From: Bacteroidales bacterium UBA1064
GTDB taxonomy: Bacteria > Bacteroidota > Bacteroidia > Bacteroidales > Tenuifilaceae
NCBI GenBank assembly: GCA_002316235.1
Contig: DCDD01000015.1
Location: 1-9,440, forward strand
DNA: 9,440 nt
Reading direction: 5' to 3'
Shown here piece by piece: positions 1 through 5,498 of this stretch; position 1 is the stretch's first letter; the number at the start of each line of letters is the position of its first letter. The notes below the pieces were generated by a model that worked only from the letters and a program-made list of their open reading frames with translations, was not told the origin of the DNA and did not search any database. Position numbers and translations under genes: made by a program.

Positions 1-63
1 TGATGTCATATAGGTAAGCATCATCAATTCTTCGTTGATGTCATATAGGTAAGCATCTTCAAT
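1..63. repeat. 22-bp direct repeat, 35-nt offset, inside the methyltransferase
   Basis: Bases 1-22 (starting TGATGTCATATAGG) recur exactly at 36-57. After one mismatch the match runs five more bases (24-28 against 59-63), giving 27 identical of 28. The 35-nt offset is not a multiple of three, so the second copy is read in another frame on the minus strand. The first copy met by the ribosome encodes DAYLYDI, and the second is read as MLTYMTS. The copy at 1-22 starts exactly at the window edge, so its full extent and any further copies are unknown. Confidence 0.9.
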
Positions 64-303
64 ATCATAATGCTGTGCAATGTCAAAAAAAACTGCACCG
101 CTGCCCAAAAAAGGTTCATAAAAAGTTTTAATCTCTTTTTGTTTAAGTAGCTTTGGGTAGAATTCTTGGAATTTGTCGAGTAGCTGTCCCTTTCCTCCAG
201 CCCATTTTAGAAAAGGCTTTGCCCCAACATTGAAATGGTTGAAAAGGTCTTCAGATGTCGAAACGTTGTCGTCCTTAATTTTATATTTTATAGCTTGCGT
301 CAT
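1..303 (-). CDS. Dam-family DNA adenine methyltransferase, N-terminal part, frame disturbed near the edge
   Basis: This is the first 101 codons of a DNA N6-adenine methyltransferase of the D12 class (Dam/DpnM type), which transfers a methyl group from S-adenosylmethionine to adenine in a short DNA target. Visible motifs are FLKWAGGK at residues 31-38, the SAM-binding motif I EPFLGSGAVFF at 63-73, and YDINEEL at 87-93. The catalytic DPPY motif and target recognition domain would lie outside the window. ATG at 303 is chosen; an in-frame ATG at 318 would add five residues, and a stop lies just upstream at 322-324. After residue 93 the frame reads MMLTYMTS, which is the DNA for DAYLYDI repeated out of frame (see the repeat entry). 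The gene may therefore be broken, phase-variable or misassembled. It stands alone, separated from prmA by about 290 AT-rich bases. Target specificity and whether a cognate nuclease exists cannot be judged here. Confidence 0.88.
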   Translation of the reverse strand, partial: MTQAIKYKIKDDNVSTSEDLFNHFNVGAKPFLKWAGGKGQLLDKFQEFYPKLLKQKEIKTFYEPFLGSGAVFFDIAQHYDIEDAYLYDINEELMMLTYMTS

Positions 304-421
304 AGTGTTTAAAACCATTGTTTAAATTTAGTCAGAAAAAAGAGTAAAGTAAAAAAATTGAGATTATAGTTTCGACCAAGCATTTTGCACTACTCGTTTA
401 TCCCCGCCCTTCATATGGCAT

Positions 422-441
422 TACTTCCAACTTGGGAAGTA
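422..441. repeat. Perfect 7-bp inverted repeat with a 6-nt loop
   Basis: TACTTCC at 422-428 pairs with GGAAGTA at 435-441 around the loop AACTTG. Neither strand has a T tract after the stem, so this does not look like a normal intrinsic terminator. It could be an operator for the methyltransferase promoter, an RNA hairpin in the 3' end of the prmA transcript, or chance. Confidence 0.4.
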
Positions 442-495
442 TAGACGCTACGACATTACATTATTTGGTAAACAAATTTATGGACTTTTCTTAAA

Positions 496-591
496 TCACA
501 AAAAATCTAAAATATTTCGACAGATACCTTCTCCGATGGCCTGAGCATGTGTCTCGAACCTGTAGCTGAGGTTAATGGGTGGTTGGTGTAG
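496..591 (-). pseudogene. Orphan protein tail behind prmA, possibly from a cell-wall amidase
   Basis: On the minus strand the frame after a stop at 592-594 reads 31 codons to a TGA at 496-498, without an ATG. The translation looks like real protein: it includes LSYRF, ETHAQAIGEGI and ends CRNILDFL. The pattern of an AQAI..GI helix just before the stop resembles the C-terminal helix of Amidase_3-type N-acetylmuramoyl-L-alanine amidases. That family assignment is an inference from a very short stretch. With no start codon and a stop directly upstream, it cannot be expressed alone. It could be the remaining 3' end of a gene that once followed prmA and lost its body, or a chance open frame. It runs from prmA-like base composition into the AT-rich gap. 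Confidence 0.25.
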
Positions 592-596
592 TTAAC

Positions 597-1436
597 CTAC
601 GACCGGTGCAGCTGCACCATTGCCCAGCCCTCGCGGGTTCGGGTTGCAACGGGCTCTAGTCCTATGCTTTTAGCATATTGCAGAAGCCTATCTACGTCGG
701 TGGTGAGTATGCCGCTAAGGAGCATATGTCCCTTGCAGACCAGGCTCTGAGCGTAGGCCGGCAGGTTGGCAAGCAGCACGTTCAGGGTTATGTTGGCCAA
801 AACCAGGTCGAATTCCCGGTTGGCCAGCAGCTGCGCATCGCCGAGCAGCACCTCTACTCTGGAGCAGCCATTAATTCTGATGTTCTCCAGGGTGTTACGG
901 TAGGCCCACTCGTCGGTGTCGATGGCTGTGACGGAACGGGCTTTTCTCAGTTCGGCCATTATGGCCAGCACCCCTGTACCGCACCCCATATCCAGCACCC
1001 GGCAATCCTCTACATTCATGTCCATGAGCGCTTCAAGCATCATGTAGGTGGTGGGGTTGTGCCCCGTGCCGAATGCCATCCTGGGGTTAATGGTTATGTT
1101 GTATTCAGCTGCGGGGTTTACCGGGTGATGTGAAGCCCTGATGTGGCACCGGCCATCAACAGTTACCGGTTCGAAGCCCGTCTCCCATTCCTCGTTCCAG
1201 TCCCTTTCGCCGGTTTCACCTGCGGAGTAGTCAATGCTCACCCCTGCCGGAATCGCTATGGAGTGAAGGGTGTTAATAGCAGCGCTAACACTATGAATAC
1301 TAGAATACGCTAGTAGTTCACTTTCGCTCTCCATAAAGCTGTCAAAGCCCAGCTCGGCCAGCTGGGCGATGATTATCTCATTGGTTTCCTCCGAAAAGGG
1401 AGAGGTTTTAATGCGGAGCTCCGTGAAGGCAGCCAT
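597..1436 (-). CDS. prmA: Ribosomal protein L11 methyltransferase PrmA
   Basis: Cytoplasmic SAM-dependent methyltransferase that trimethylates lysines and the N-terminus of ribosomal protein L11. The 279-residue length is normal. The N-terminal third is the substrate-recognition part. Family marks are DWNEEWETGFEPV at 79-91, the AFGTGHNPTT segment at 121-130, SAM motif I LDMGCGTGVLAI at 148-159, acidic D173 for the ribose, and LANI at 213-216. The start ATG at 1436-1434 shares one base with the tpiA stop (TGATG), which indicates co-transcription and probably translational coupling with tpiA. It is the last intact gene of the minus-strand cluster. Loss of PrmA is usually tolerated in other bacteria. 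The assignment is secure from the motif set. Confidence 0.96.
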   Translation of the reverse strand: MAAFTELRIKTSPFSEETNEIIIAQLAELGFDSFMESESELLAYSSIHSVSAAINTLHSIAIPAGVSIDYSAGETGERDWNEEWETGFEPVTVDGRCHIRASHHPVNPAAEYNITINPRMAFGTGHNPTTYMMLEALMDMNVEDCRVLDMGCGTGVLAIMAELRKARSVTAIDTDEWAYRNTLENIRINGCSRVEVLLGDAQLLANREFDLVLANITLNVLLANLPAYAQSLVCKGHMLLSGILTTDVDRLLQYAKSIGLEPVATRTREGWAMVQLHRS

Positions 1437-2191
1437 CAGAACGAGCCAGCTATGGCTATAAAATCAGCAGCAACAAGCGATGCGCCTCCAATCAGCCCGC
1501 CATCCACATCGGGCTTGGCAAAAAGCTCGGCGGCGTTCGAGGGCTTGCAGCTACCCCCGTACAGTATGCTAATGCTATCGGCCAGTGTTGAACCGTATTT
1601 GCCGGCCAGCAGGCCACGTATGAATGCATGCATTTCCTGCGCCTGGTCAGCCGTTGCGGTTTTTCCTGTGCCAATGGCCCAAACGGGCTCGTAGGCAATT
1701 ACCACCTGCTGAACCTGCCTGGTTTCCAGCCCGAAAAGCGATTCGGCAACCTGCTTTTCGACAACTGCAAAGTGCTGTCCGGCTTCACGTTCTCCCAGCT
1801 TTTCGCCGCAGCAGAAGATAGGGGTGAGGTTTTCCTGAAGCGCTAGCTGCAACTTTTCAAAAAGCGAGCGGTTGGTCTCGTTAAAGTACTCCCTGCGTTC
1901 GGAATGCCCAAGAATAACATATTCAACCCCAGCCGATTGCAGCATGGAGGCCGATACCTCACCGGTGTATGCACCCTTTGGCCATTGGGCACAGTTTTGA
2001 GCACCCACCCTTACACGGCTGCCCCTGGCCAGCTTCACAATCTCGCTCAGGTGGGTGAACGGAGGTATCACCACCAGCTCAACCCCCTGGTCAACCCTCG
2101 ATGAGCCTGCAATCACCTCCTTGGCCAGGCTGAATCCTTCTGCCAGGCTGGTGTTCATTTTCCAGTTTCCCGCTACAATTTTTTTTCTCAT
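1436..2191 (-). CDS. tpiA: Triosephosphate isomerase
   Basis: Interconverts dihydroxyacetone phosphate and glyceraldehyde 3-phosphate in glycolysis and gluconeogenesis; a cytoplasmic TIM barrel, normally a homodimer. At 251 residues it is full length. All key parts are present: AGNWKMN with catalytic Lys11, GHSERR with His96, AYEPVWAIGTGKTA with Glu168 and the flexible phosphate-gripping loop 6, and YGGSCKP and GGLIGGASL as the C-terminal phosphate-binding turns. The usual GGSVKP is GGSCKP here, a mild change that should not affect catalysis. The ATG at 2191 has an A-rich upstream with no Shine-Dalgarno, as is normal in Bacteroidota. It follows the permease gene by 63 bp and overlaps prmA by one base. 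Confidence 0.98.
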   Translation of the reverse strand: MRKKIVAGNWKMNTSLAEGFSLAKEVIAGSSRVDQGVELVVIPPFTHLSEIVKLARGSRVRVGAQNCAQWPKGAYTGEVSASMLQSAGVEYVILGHSERREYFNETNRSLFEKLQLALQENLTPIFCCGEKLGEREAGQHFAVVEKQVAESLFGLETRQVQQVVIAYEPVWAIGTGKTATADQAQEMHAFIRGLLAGKYGSTLADSISILYGGSCKPSNAAELFAKPDVDGGLIGGASLVAADFIAIAGSF

Positions 2192-2254
2192 GGCATATTA
2201 TTTTTAAGGTTTCCCGTCAACAGAATTTCCAGACAAACATAGCAAAAATTCCTG

Positions 2255-3337
2255 TCAGCCCATTCTTACCCTTGGGTCAAGCAGGGAGTAGATAATATCC
2301 ATGATGAGGTTGACCACACCGAAAATTAAGGAGATGGATATTACGCATCCGATGACCAGTGGAACGTCGTAGCTGTTTAAGGCTGTAACCATAACAAATC
2401 CAAGTCCTTTCCACCCAAAAATATATTCCACAAAGATGACACCTGCCATAAGGGAGGCAAACCATCCCGAAATTGCCGTTAAAACAGGGTTAAGGGAGTT
2501 TTTTAGTGCATGTCGCATGATGATGTGCCGGAACTTTAGCCCCTTGGCCCTGGCCGTGCGGATGTAGTCCTGGTTTAGGGTATCGAGCATGGCGCTACGC
2601 ATAAGCTGGGTGATTTCTGCTAGTGGTCGGATACCCAGCGTAAATGCAGGTAGAATGAGGTTTTTAAGCTGAAGATGAACCCCCTCGCCCAGGTCATCAA
2701 CCTCCCAAAGGTTACCGGTAAGATTAAGCCCGGTGTAGCTGCCAAGCAGGTAAGCAAAAACCCAACCTACCAGTATTGCAGCAAAAAATGAGGGCAACGA
2801 CATGCCAAACGATGATGTTATCAGCAGCATCCTGTCAACGGCCGTATCCTTACGAATGGCAGCAATAATTCCCATGGCAATGCCCACGATGGTTGCAAAT
2901 ATTATGGCTACCAGTGCCAGTATAAAAGTGTTGGGAAGGGTTTCGGCAATAATGGAGGTTACCGGTTTGCGGCTTTGGTAAGAACGGCGCAGGTAGGGGA
3001 GTTTGAGTACGAGCTGTCGGTTGTCGGAGAGTTTTACCAGGTTAACAATGCCGCTGTAGAGAAGTGTATCGAGGTATATGTAGCTTTTGGGGTTGTTGGG
3101 ATTGTGAACCGACAGGGGCGACAGGTCGTTGAGGTACTTTAGGTACTGAACGGCAACGGGCCTGTCGAGCCCCATGTCAGCACGTGCCGCTGCCAGCGAG
3201 GCTGAATCGGTGCGCTGACCCATCACCATGCGGGCCGGATCGCCGGGAACCATGTGGAATAGAGCGAATATGAGGGTAACCACCCCAAAAACCACCAGGA
3301 TGAAGTAAAGTATTCTTTTAATAACGAAGCGGATCAT
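2255..3337 (-). CDS. DppB/OppB-type ABC transporter permease
   Basis: Inner-membrane permease subunit of a dipeptide/oligopeptide (or nickel) class ABC importer. The N-terminus is typical: MIRFVIKRIL, a first membrane helix at about 9-29, then the periplasmic VPGDP motif at 30-34. Further helices fall at roughly 138-160, 173-199, 226-245, 283-305 and 330-352. The EAA loop that docks the ATPase is YIRTARAKGL at 258-267 and following. At 360 residues it is longer than E. coli OppB; the extra length is mainly the periplasmic segment between about 60 and 130. A working importer also needs a second permease, one or two ATPases and a binding protein, and none is in this window. Substrate cannot be told from the sequence. 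It lies 63 bp after mazG and 63 bp before tpiA on the same strand. Confidence 0.9.
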   Translation of the reverse strand: MIRFVIKRILYFILVVFGVVTLIFALFHMVPGDPARMVMGQRTDSASLAAARADMGLDRPVAVQYLKYLNDLSPLSVHNPNNPKSYIYLDTLLYSGIVNLVKLSDNRQLVLKLPYLRRSYQSRKPVTSIIAETLPNTFILALVAIIFATIVGIAMGIIAAIRKDTAVDRMLLITSSFGMSLPSFFAAILVGWVFAYLLGSYTGLNLTGNLWEVDDLGEGVHLQLKNLILPAFTLGIRPLAEITQLMRSAMLDTLNQDYIRTARAKGLKFRHIIMRHALKNSLNPVLTAISGWFASLMAGVIFVEYIFGWKGLGFVMVTALNSYDVPLVIGCVISISLIFGVVNLIMDIIYSLLDPRVRMG

Positions 3338-3400
3338 TTTGCGTTGTAAATGAGGAGTGATTACCTTCTGGTTGATGGGCAGCCCAATGTTTATTGCTGG

Positions 3401-4210
3401 TTACTCGGTATCAAACTGCTTCGACTCCTCCCAAATGGCATTCATCTGGTCCAGCGTCATATCCTTAAGCGATTGTCCCTGCTTGATGGTTTTAGACTCC
3501 AGGTAGCCAAACCGTTTCATGAACTTGCGGTTGGTGCGTTCCAGCGCTGTTTCGGGGTCAATATTGTAGAGCCTGGCCGCATTGACAACTGAAAACAGGA
3601 GATCGCCAAACTCGCCCTCAATTCGGTTGCGGTTTTGCCTTTCCACTTCTACCTTCAGCTCCTCAAGTTCCTCCTCAACCTTATCCCAAACCTGGCTGCG
3701 CTCTTCCCAGTCGAAACCAACAGCTCTAACCTTTTCCTGAATCCTGTTGGCCTTAATAAGCGAGGGAAGTGAGGCCGGAACACCCGAAAGCACAGTTTTG
3801 TTCCCGTCCTTTTCGGTGATTTTCAGCTGCTCCCAATTTTCCACTACCTGGTTGGCATCCTTTACCTCAACATTACCGTAGATATGCGGGTGACGGTAAA
3901 TTAGCTTATCGCAAAGACTGTTTATAACCTCAGCCATATCAAACTGGTTCTCCTCAGCGGCCATTTTGGAGTAAAAGACAATGTGCAGCAGGATGTCGCC
4001 AAGCTCCTTCTTGATTGCCTGAAAGTTTTTATCCAGAATCTCCTCCGACAACTCGTAGGTTTCCTCGATGGTAAGTGGCCGTAAGGTTTCGAATGTTTGG
4101 CTGCGGTCCCAAGGGCACTTCTCCCGGAGCTCATCCATAATGGTCAAAAGCCTGTCGAATGCCTCTCTTGCCCTCTCGTTTCTTGTGATGTTATCTGTTT
4201 TCTTATCCAT
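3401..4210 (-). CDS. mazG: Nucleoside triphosphate pyrophosphohydrolase MazG
   Basis: Hydrolyses (d)NTPs to NMP and pyrophosphate; in other bacteria MazG removes aberrant nucleotides and can lower ppGpp stress signalling. The 269-residue protein has both MazG domains. The N-terminal domain carries CPWDRSQTFETLRPLTIEE at 32-50 with metal-binding Glu49, Glu50 and Glu53, then ELGD at 69-72. The C-terminal, usually catalytic, domain carries GFDW at 165-168, an acidic helix at 179-190 and EFGDLLF at 200-206. The EExxE..ExxD metal sites look intact in both. The ATG at 4210 comes 22 bp after the stop of the DUF62 gene, so the two are probably one transcription unit. The assignment is secure. Confidence 0.96.
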   Translation of the reverse strand: MDKKTDNITRNERAREAFDRLLTIMDELREKCPWDRSQTFETLRPLTIEETYELSEEILDKNFQAIKKELGDILLHIVFYSKMAAEENQFDMAEVINSLCDKLIYRHPHIYGNVEVKDANQVVENWEQLKITEKDGNKTVLSGVPASLPSLIKANRIQEKVRAVGFDWEERSQVWDKVEEELEELKVEVERQNRNRIEGEFGDLLFSVVNAARLYNIDPETALERTNRKFMKRFGYLESKTIKQGQSLKDMTLDQMNAIWEESKQFDTE

Positions 4211-4232
4211 ATTGCTAAATTTATTGAACTTG

Positions 4233-5018
4233 CTAGCGGTTAGTGAACTTAACCATAATGCTCGAACCTACAGAAAGAGCGAGAAGCTCGGTCAGAAATC
4301 CGTTGCGAATGGCAATTTCCAAGAGGTTAAGCGAGTTGAAGAGAGCCAACATGTCGCCATCCTCTACATCGGCGTAGTTTTCAACAATTTCCTCAATTTT
4401 GTAGCTGAAGCTTTGCACGTAGATGGAAAATTTCCGGCCCTTTCGCACCTGTTCAAACTGCTCCCTGGTGATGTTGGTTATTGCATTTTGGTAGGAATCA
4501 ACATAGATAACGCTTCCCGTTATTGACGATTCGTCGGATGCTGCCCTGATGTTAATGTTCTGCTTGTAGGTGCCGGCTATCAGCGCAATATCGGCCAAGT
4601 TGGAGTTAAAAAGTAGCATGTTCATGGCGCTGGCAACAGCGCTAAGCGACCCAAAGCTGCTATGTTCTTCAAAGGGAATGGAGTAAACTCTGTCCGGAGC
4701 AACTTCGGTAATCAGGCCAACTATGCCGTTGTCGGGCACAATCATGAAATGACCCTTTAGCTCGAACAGCAGAAGCTGCTTGCTGGTTGTGCTATCGCTG
4801 TTGACCATGCAAATATGTATGGTTCCCGGCGGAAAGTTCTCAAAGCAACCCCGCATGATAAATGCTGCCTGGATGTAATCGAATGGCGGAACCCTGTGGC
4901 TTAGCTCCACAATGCGGAGGGTAGGCTCAATGGAGAGCAACCTGCCGCATAGAATGCCGACATAGTAGTCGTTTTGGTTCCAGTCTGTGGTTAAGGTTAC
5001 TATCCGCAAATTATCCAT
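4233..5018 (-). CDS. SAM hydroxide adenosyltransferase-like protein (DUF62), catalytic triad altered
   Basis: Member of the DUF62/fluorinase superfamily, whose usual enzyme splits S-adenosylmethionine into adenosine and methionine using activated water. Counting from the ATG at 5018 (261 residues), family marks are IVTLTTDWNQNDYYVG at 6-21, PPGTIHI at 63-69, PDNG at 95-98, IYVDSYQNAITNI at 171-183 and NLLEIAIRNG at 231-240. The C-terminal nucleoside-binding signature is good. However, the segment that is VDPGVGTxRR in ordinary members reads VNSDSTTSKQ at 72-81, and the usual TFHGRD block reads SSFGSL at 120-125. The Asp, Arg and His named as catalytic in this family therefore seem replaced. 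An upstream ATG at 5078 would add 20 residues; I prefer 5018 because family members begin just before IVTLTTD. It is followed by mazG after 22 bp and is divergent from phoH. Confidence 0.85.
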   Translation of the reverse strand: MDNLRIVTLTTDWNQNDYYVGILCGRLLSIEPTLRIVELSHRVPPFDYIQAAFIMRGCFENFPPGTIHICMVNSDSTTSKQLLLFELKGHFMIVPDNGIVGLITEVAPDRVYSIPFEEHSSFGSLSAVASAMNMLLFNSNLADIALIAGTYKQNINIRAASDESSITGSVIYVDSYQNAITNITREQFEQVRKGRKFSIYVQSFSYKIEEIVENYADVEDGDMLALFNSLNLLEIAIRNGFLTELLALSVGSSIMVKFTNR

Positions 5019-5200
5019 GGGATTTGCTAAAAGCATTACAAAAGTAATGGAGTAATCGGGAATATTGAAAATTAGCATCCTATTTCAATAGCATCACCAC
5101 GCAAATAGCAAGTATCCAACCACATAACTATATGGACTGATTTTAAAAAAGACCAGGGAATCATTATGAATAACGTAGGTAAATCAAGAAGTGCGTTGGA

Positions 5201-5326
5201 ATGCCTAAAACCGAACCTAGACGCCAAACGGTAAGAAAAAAATCAATTATACTAAAAACCTACACTCTTGCGGAAGTTACATTAGCTAAAAAATTGATTG
5301 CTGAAACTTTAAAAATGGCTGTATAA
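5201..5326 (+). CDS. Possible small basic protein, 41 codons, unknown
   Basis: ATG at 5201 opens a 41-codon frame ending TAA at 5324-5326; the nearest upstream in-frame stop is at 5180-5182. The predicted peptide is lysine- and arginine-rich at its N-terminus (MPKTEPRRQTVRKK) and then likely helical (LAEVTLAKKLIAETLKMAV). No membrane segment, signal peptide or known motif is visible. A 6-bp hairpin follows 22 bases downstream, though without a strong T run. Nothing proves it is translated: it has only a weak GGA before the start and no clear promoter. It may be a chance frame in AT-rich DNA. Confidence 0.2.
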   Translation: MPKTEPRRQTVRKKSIILKTYTLAEVTLAKKLIAETLKMAV

Positions 5327-5347
5327 AAATATTTGCGCCAGTGGCAC

Positions 5348-5366
5348 CCCATTTAACAGGAATGGG
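5348..5366. repeat. 6-bp hairpin just upstream of the phoH -7 element
   Basis: CCCATT at 5348-5353 pairs perfectly with AATGGG at 5361-5366 around a 7-nt loop. It sits immediately upstream of TATATTTG. It could be an operator, a weak terminator for anything transcribed through the small ORF, or chance. Confidence 0.35.
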
Positions 5367-5367
5367 T

Positions 5368-5375
5368 TATATTTG
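5368..5375 (+). promoter_or_regulatory. Candidate Bacteroidota -7 element for phoH
   Basis: TATATTTG matches the phylum's TAnnTTTG -7 consensus at every fixed base. No TTTG or TTG lies at the expected position some 19-21 bases upstream; the nearest, at 5332-5335, is too far. If used, transcription would begin near 5382 and leave a leader of about 115 bases before phoH. Confidence 0.35.
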
Positions 5376-5498
5376 TGAGGTTTTGGTTATTAACAATAGC
5401 TTGTTTACTAAATTCAATCTGGTTGAGAATTCAAATAGCCTTACAATGTTTTGATTATATTGCCCAGCTCCCGTTGGGTGGCAATCTTGTGAAATTTT

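Larger units (their letters stand above)
304..596. other. AT-rich intergenic gap between prmA and the methyltransferase
   Basis: About 290 bases without an intact gene. The part from about 304 to 520 is visibly richer in A and T than the neighbouring core genes. It holds an inverted repeat at 422-441 and the tail-like reading frame at 496-591. It would also carry the promoter of the methyltransferase, but I could not find a convincing -33/-7 pair there. No good terminator for prmA is apparent: no hairpin followed by a T run. Confidence 0.6.
5079..5498. other. Divergent intergenic region between the DUF62 gene and phoH
   Basis: About 420 bases, AT-rich, without a recognised gene. It must hold the promoter of the minus-strand cluster and that of phoH. 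On the plus strand I see a possible 41-codon ORF (5201-5326), a 22-codon overlapping ORF (5166-5234) preceded by AGGGA, an inverted repeat (5348-5366) and a TATATTTG element (5368-5375). On the minus strand I found only a weak GCTATTTG-like match, not enough to call. No tRNA or recognisable riboswitch is present. If the DUF62 start is really at 5018, its leader extends this gap by 60 bases. Confidence 0.6.

Noticed and set aside
1..57. Start of a CRISPR array
   Set aside because: Only two copies are seen, the spacing is 13 nt, and both lie inside a methyltransferase reading frame.
540..575. tRNA-like T-arm, GGTTCGAGAC on the minus strand
   Set aside because: No acceptor stem, anticodon arm or D-arm can be built around it.
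678..1133. 151-codon plus-strand open frame
   Set aside because: It lies wholly inside prmA on the opposite strand, and prmA has complete family motifs, so this is a shadow frame.
3376..3386. 11-bp palindrome (TGGGC, A, GCCCA) between mazG and the permease gene
   Set aside because: Too short, no T run, and no clear promoter beside it; likely chance.
5166..5234. 22-codon ORF preceded by AGGGA
   Set aside because: Very short, overlaps the 41-codon frame, and a Shine-Dalgarno match means little in Bacteroidota.
5460..5484. TTGCC/GGCAA hairpin just before phoH
   Set aside because: Only 5 bp of stem around a 15-nt loop; weak as a regulatory structure.
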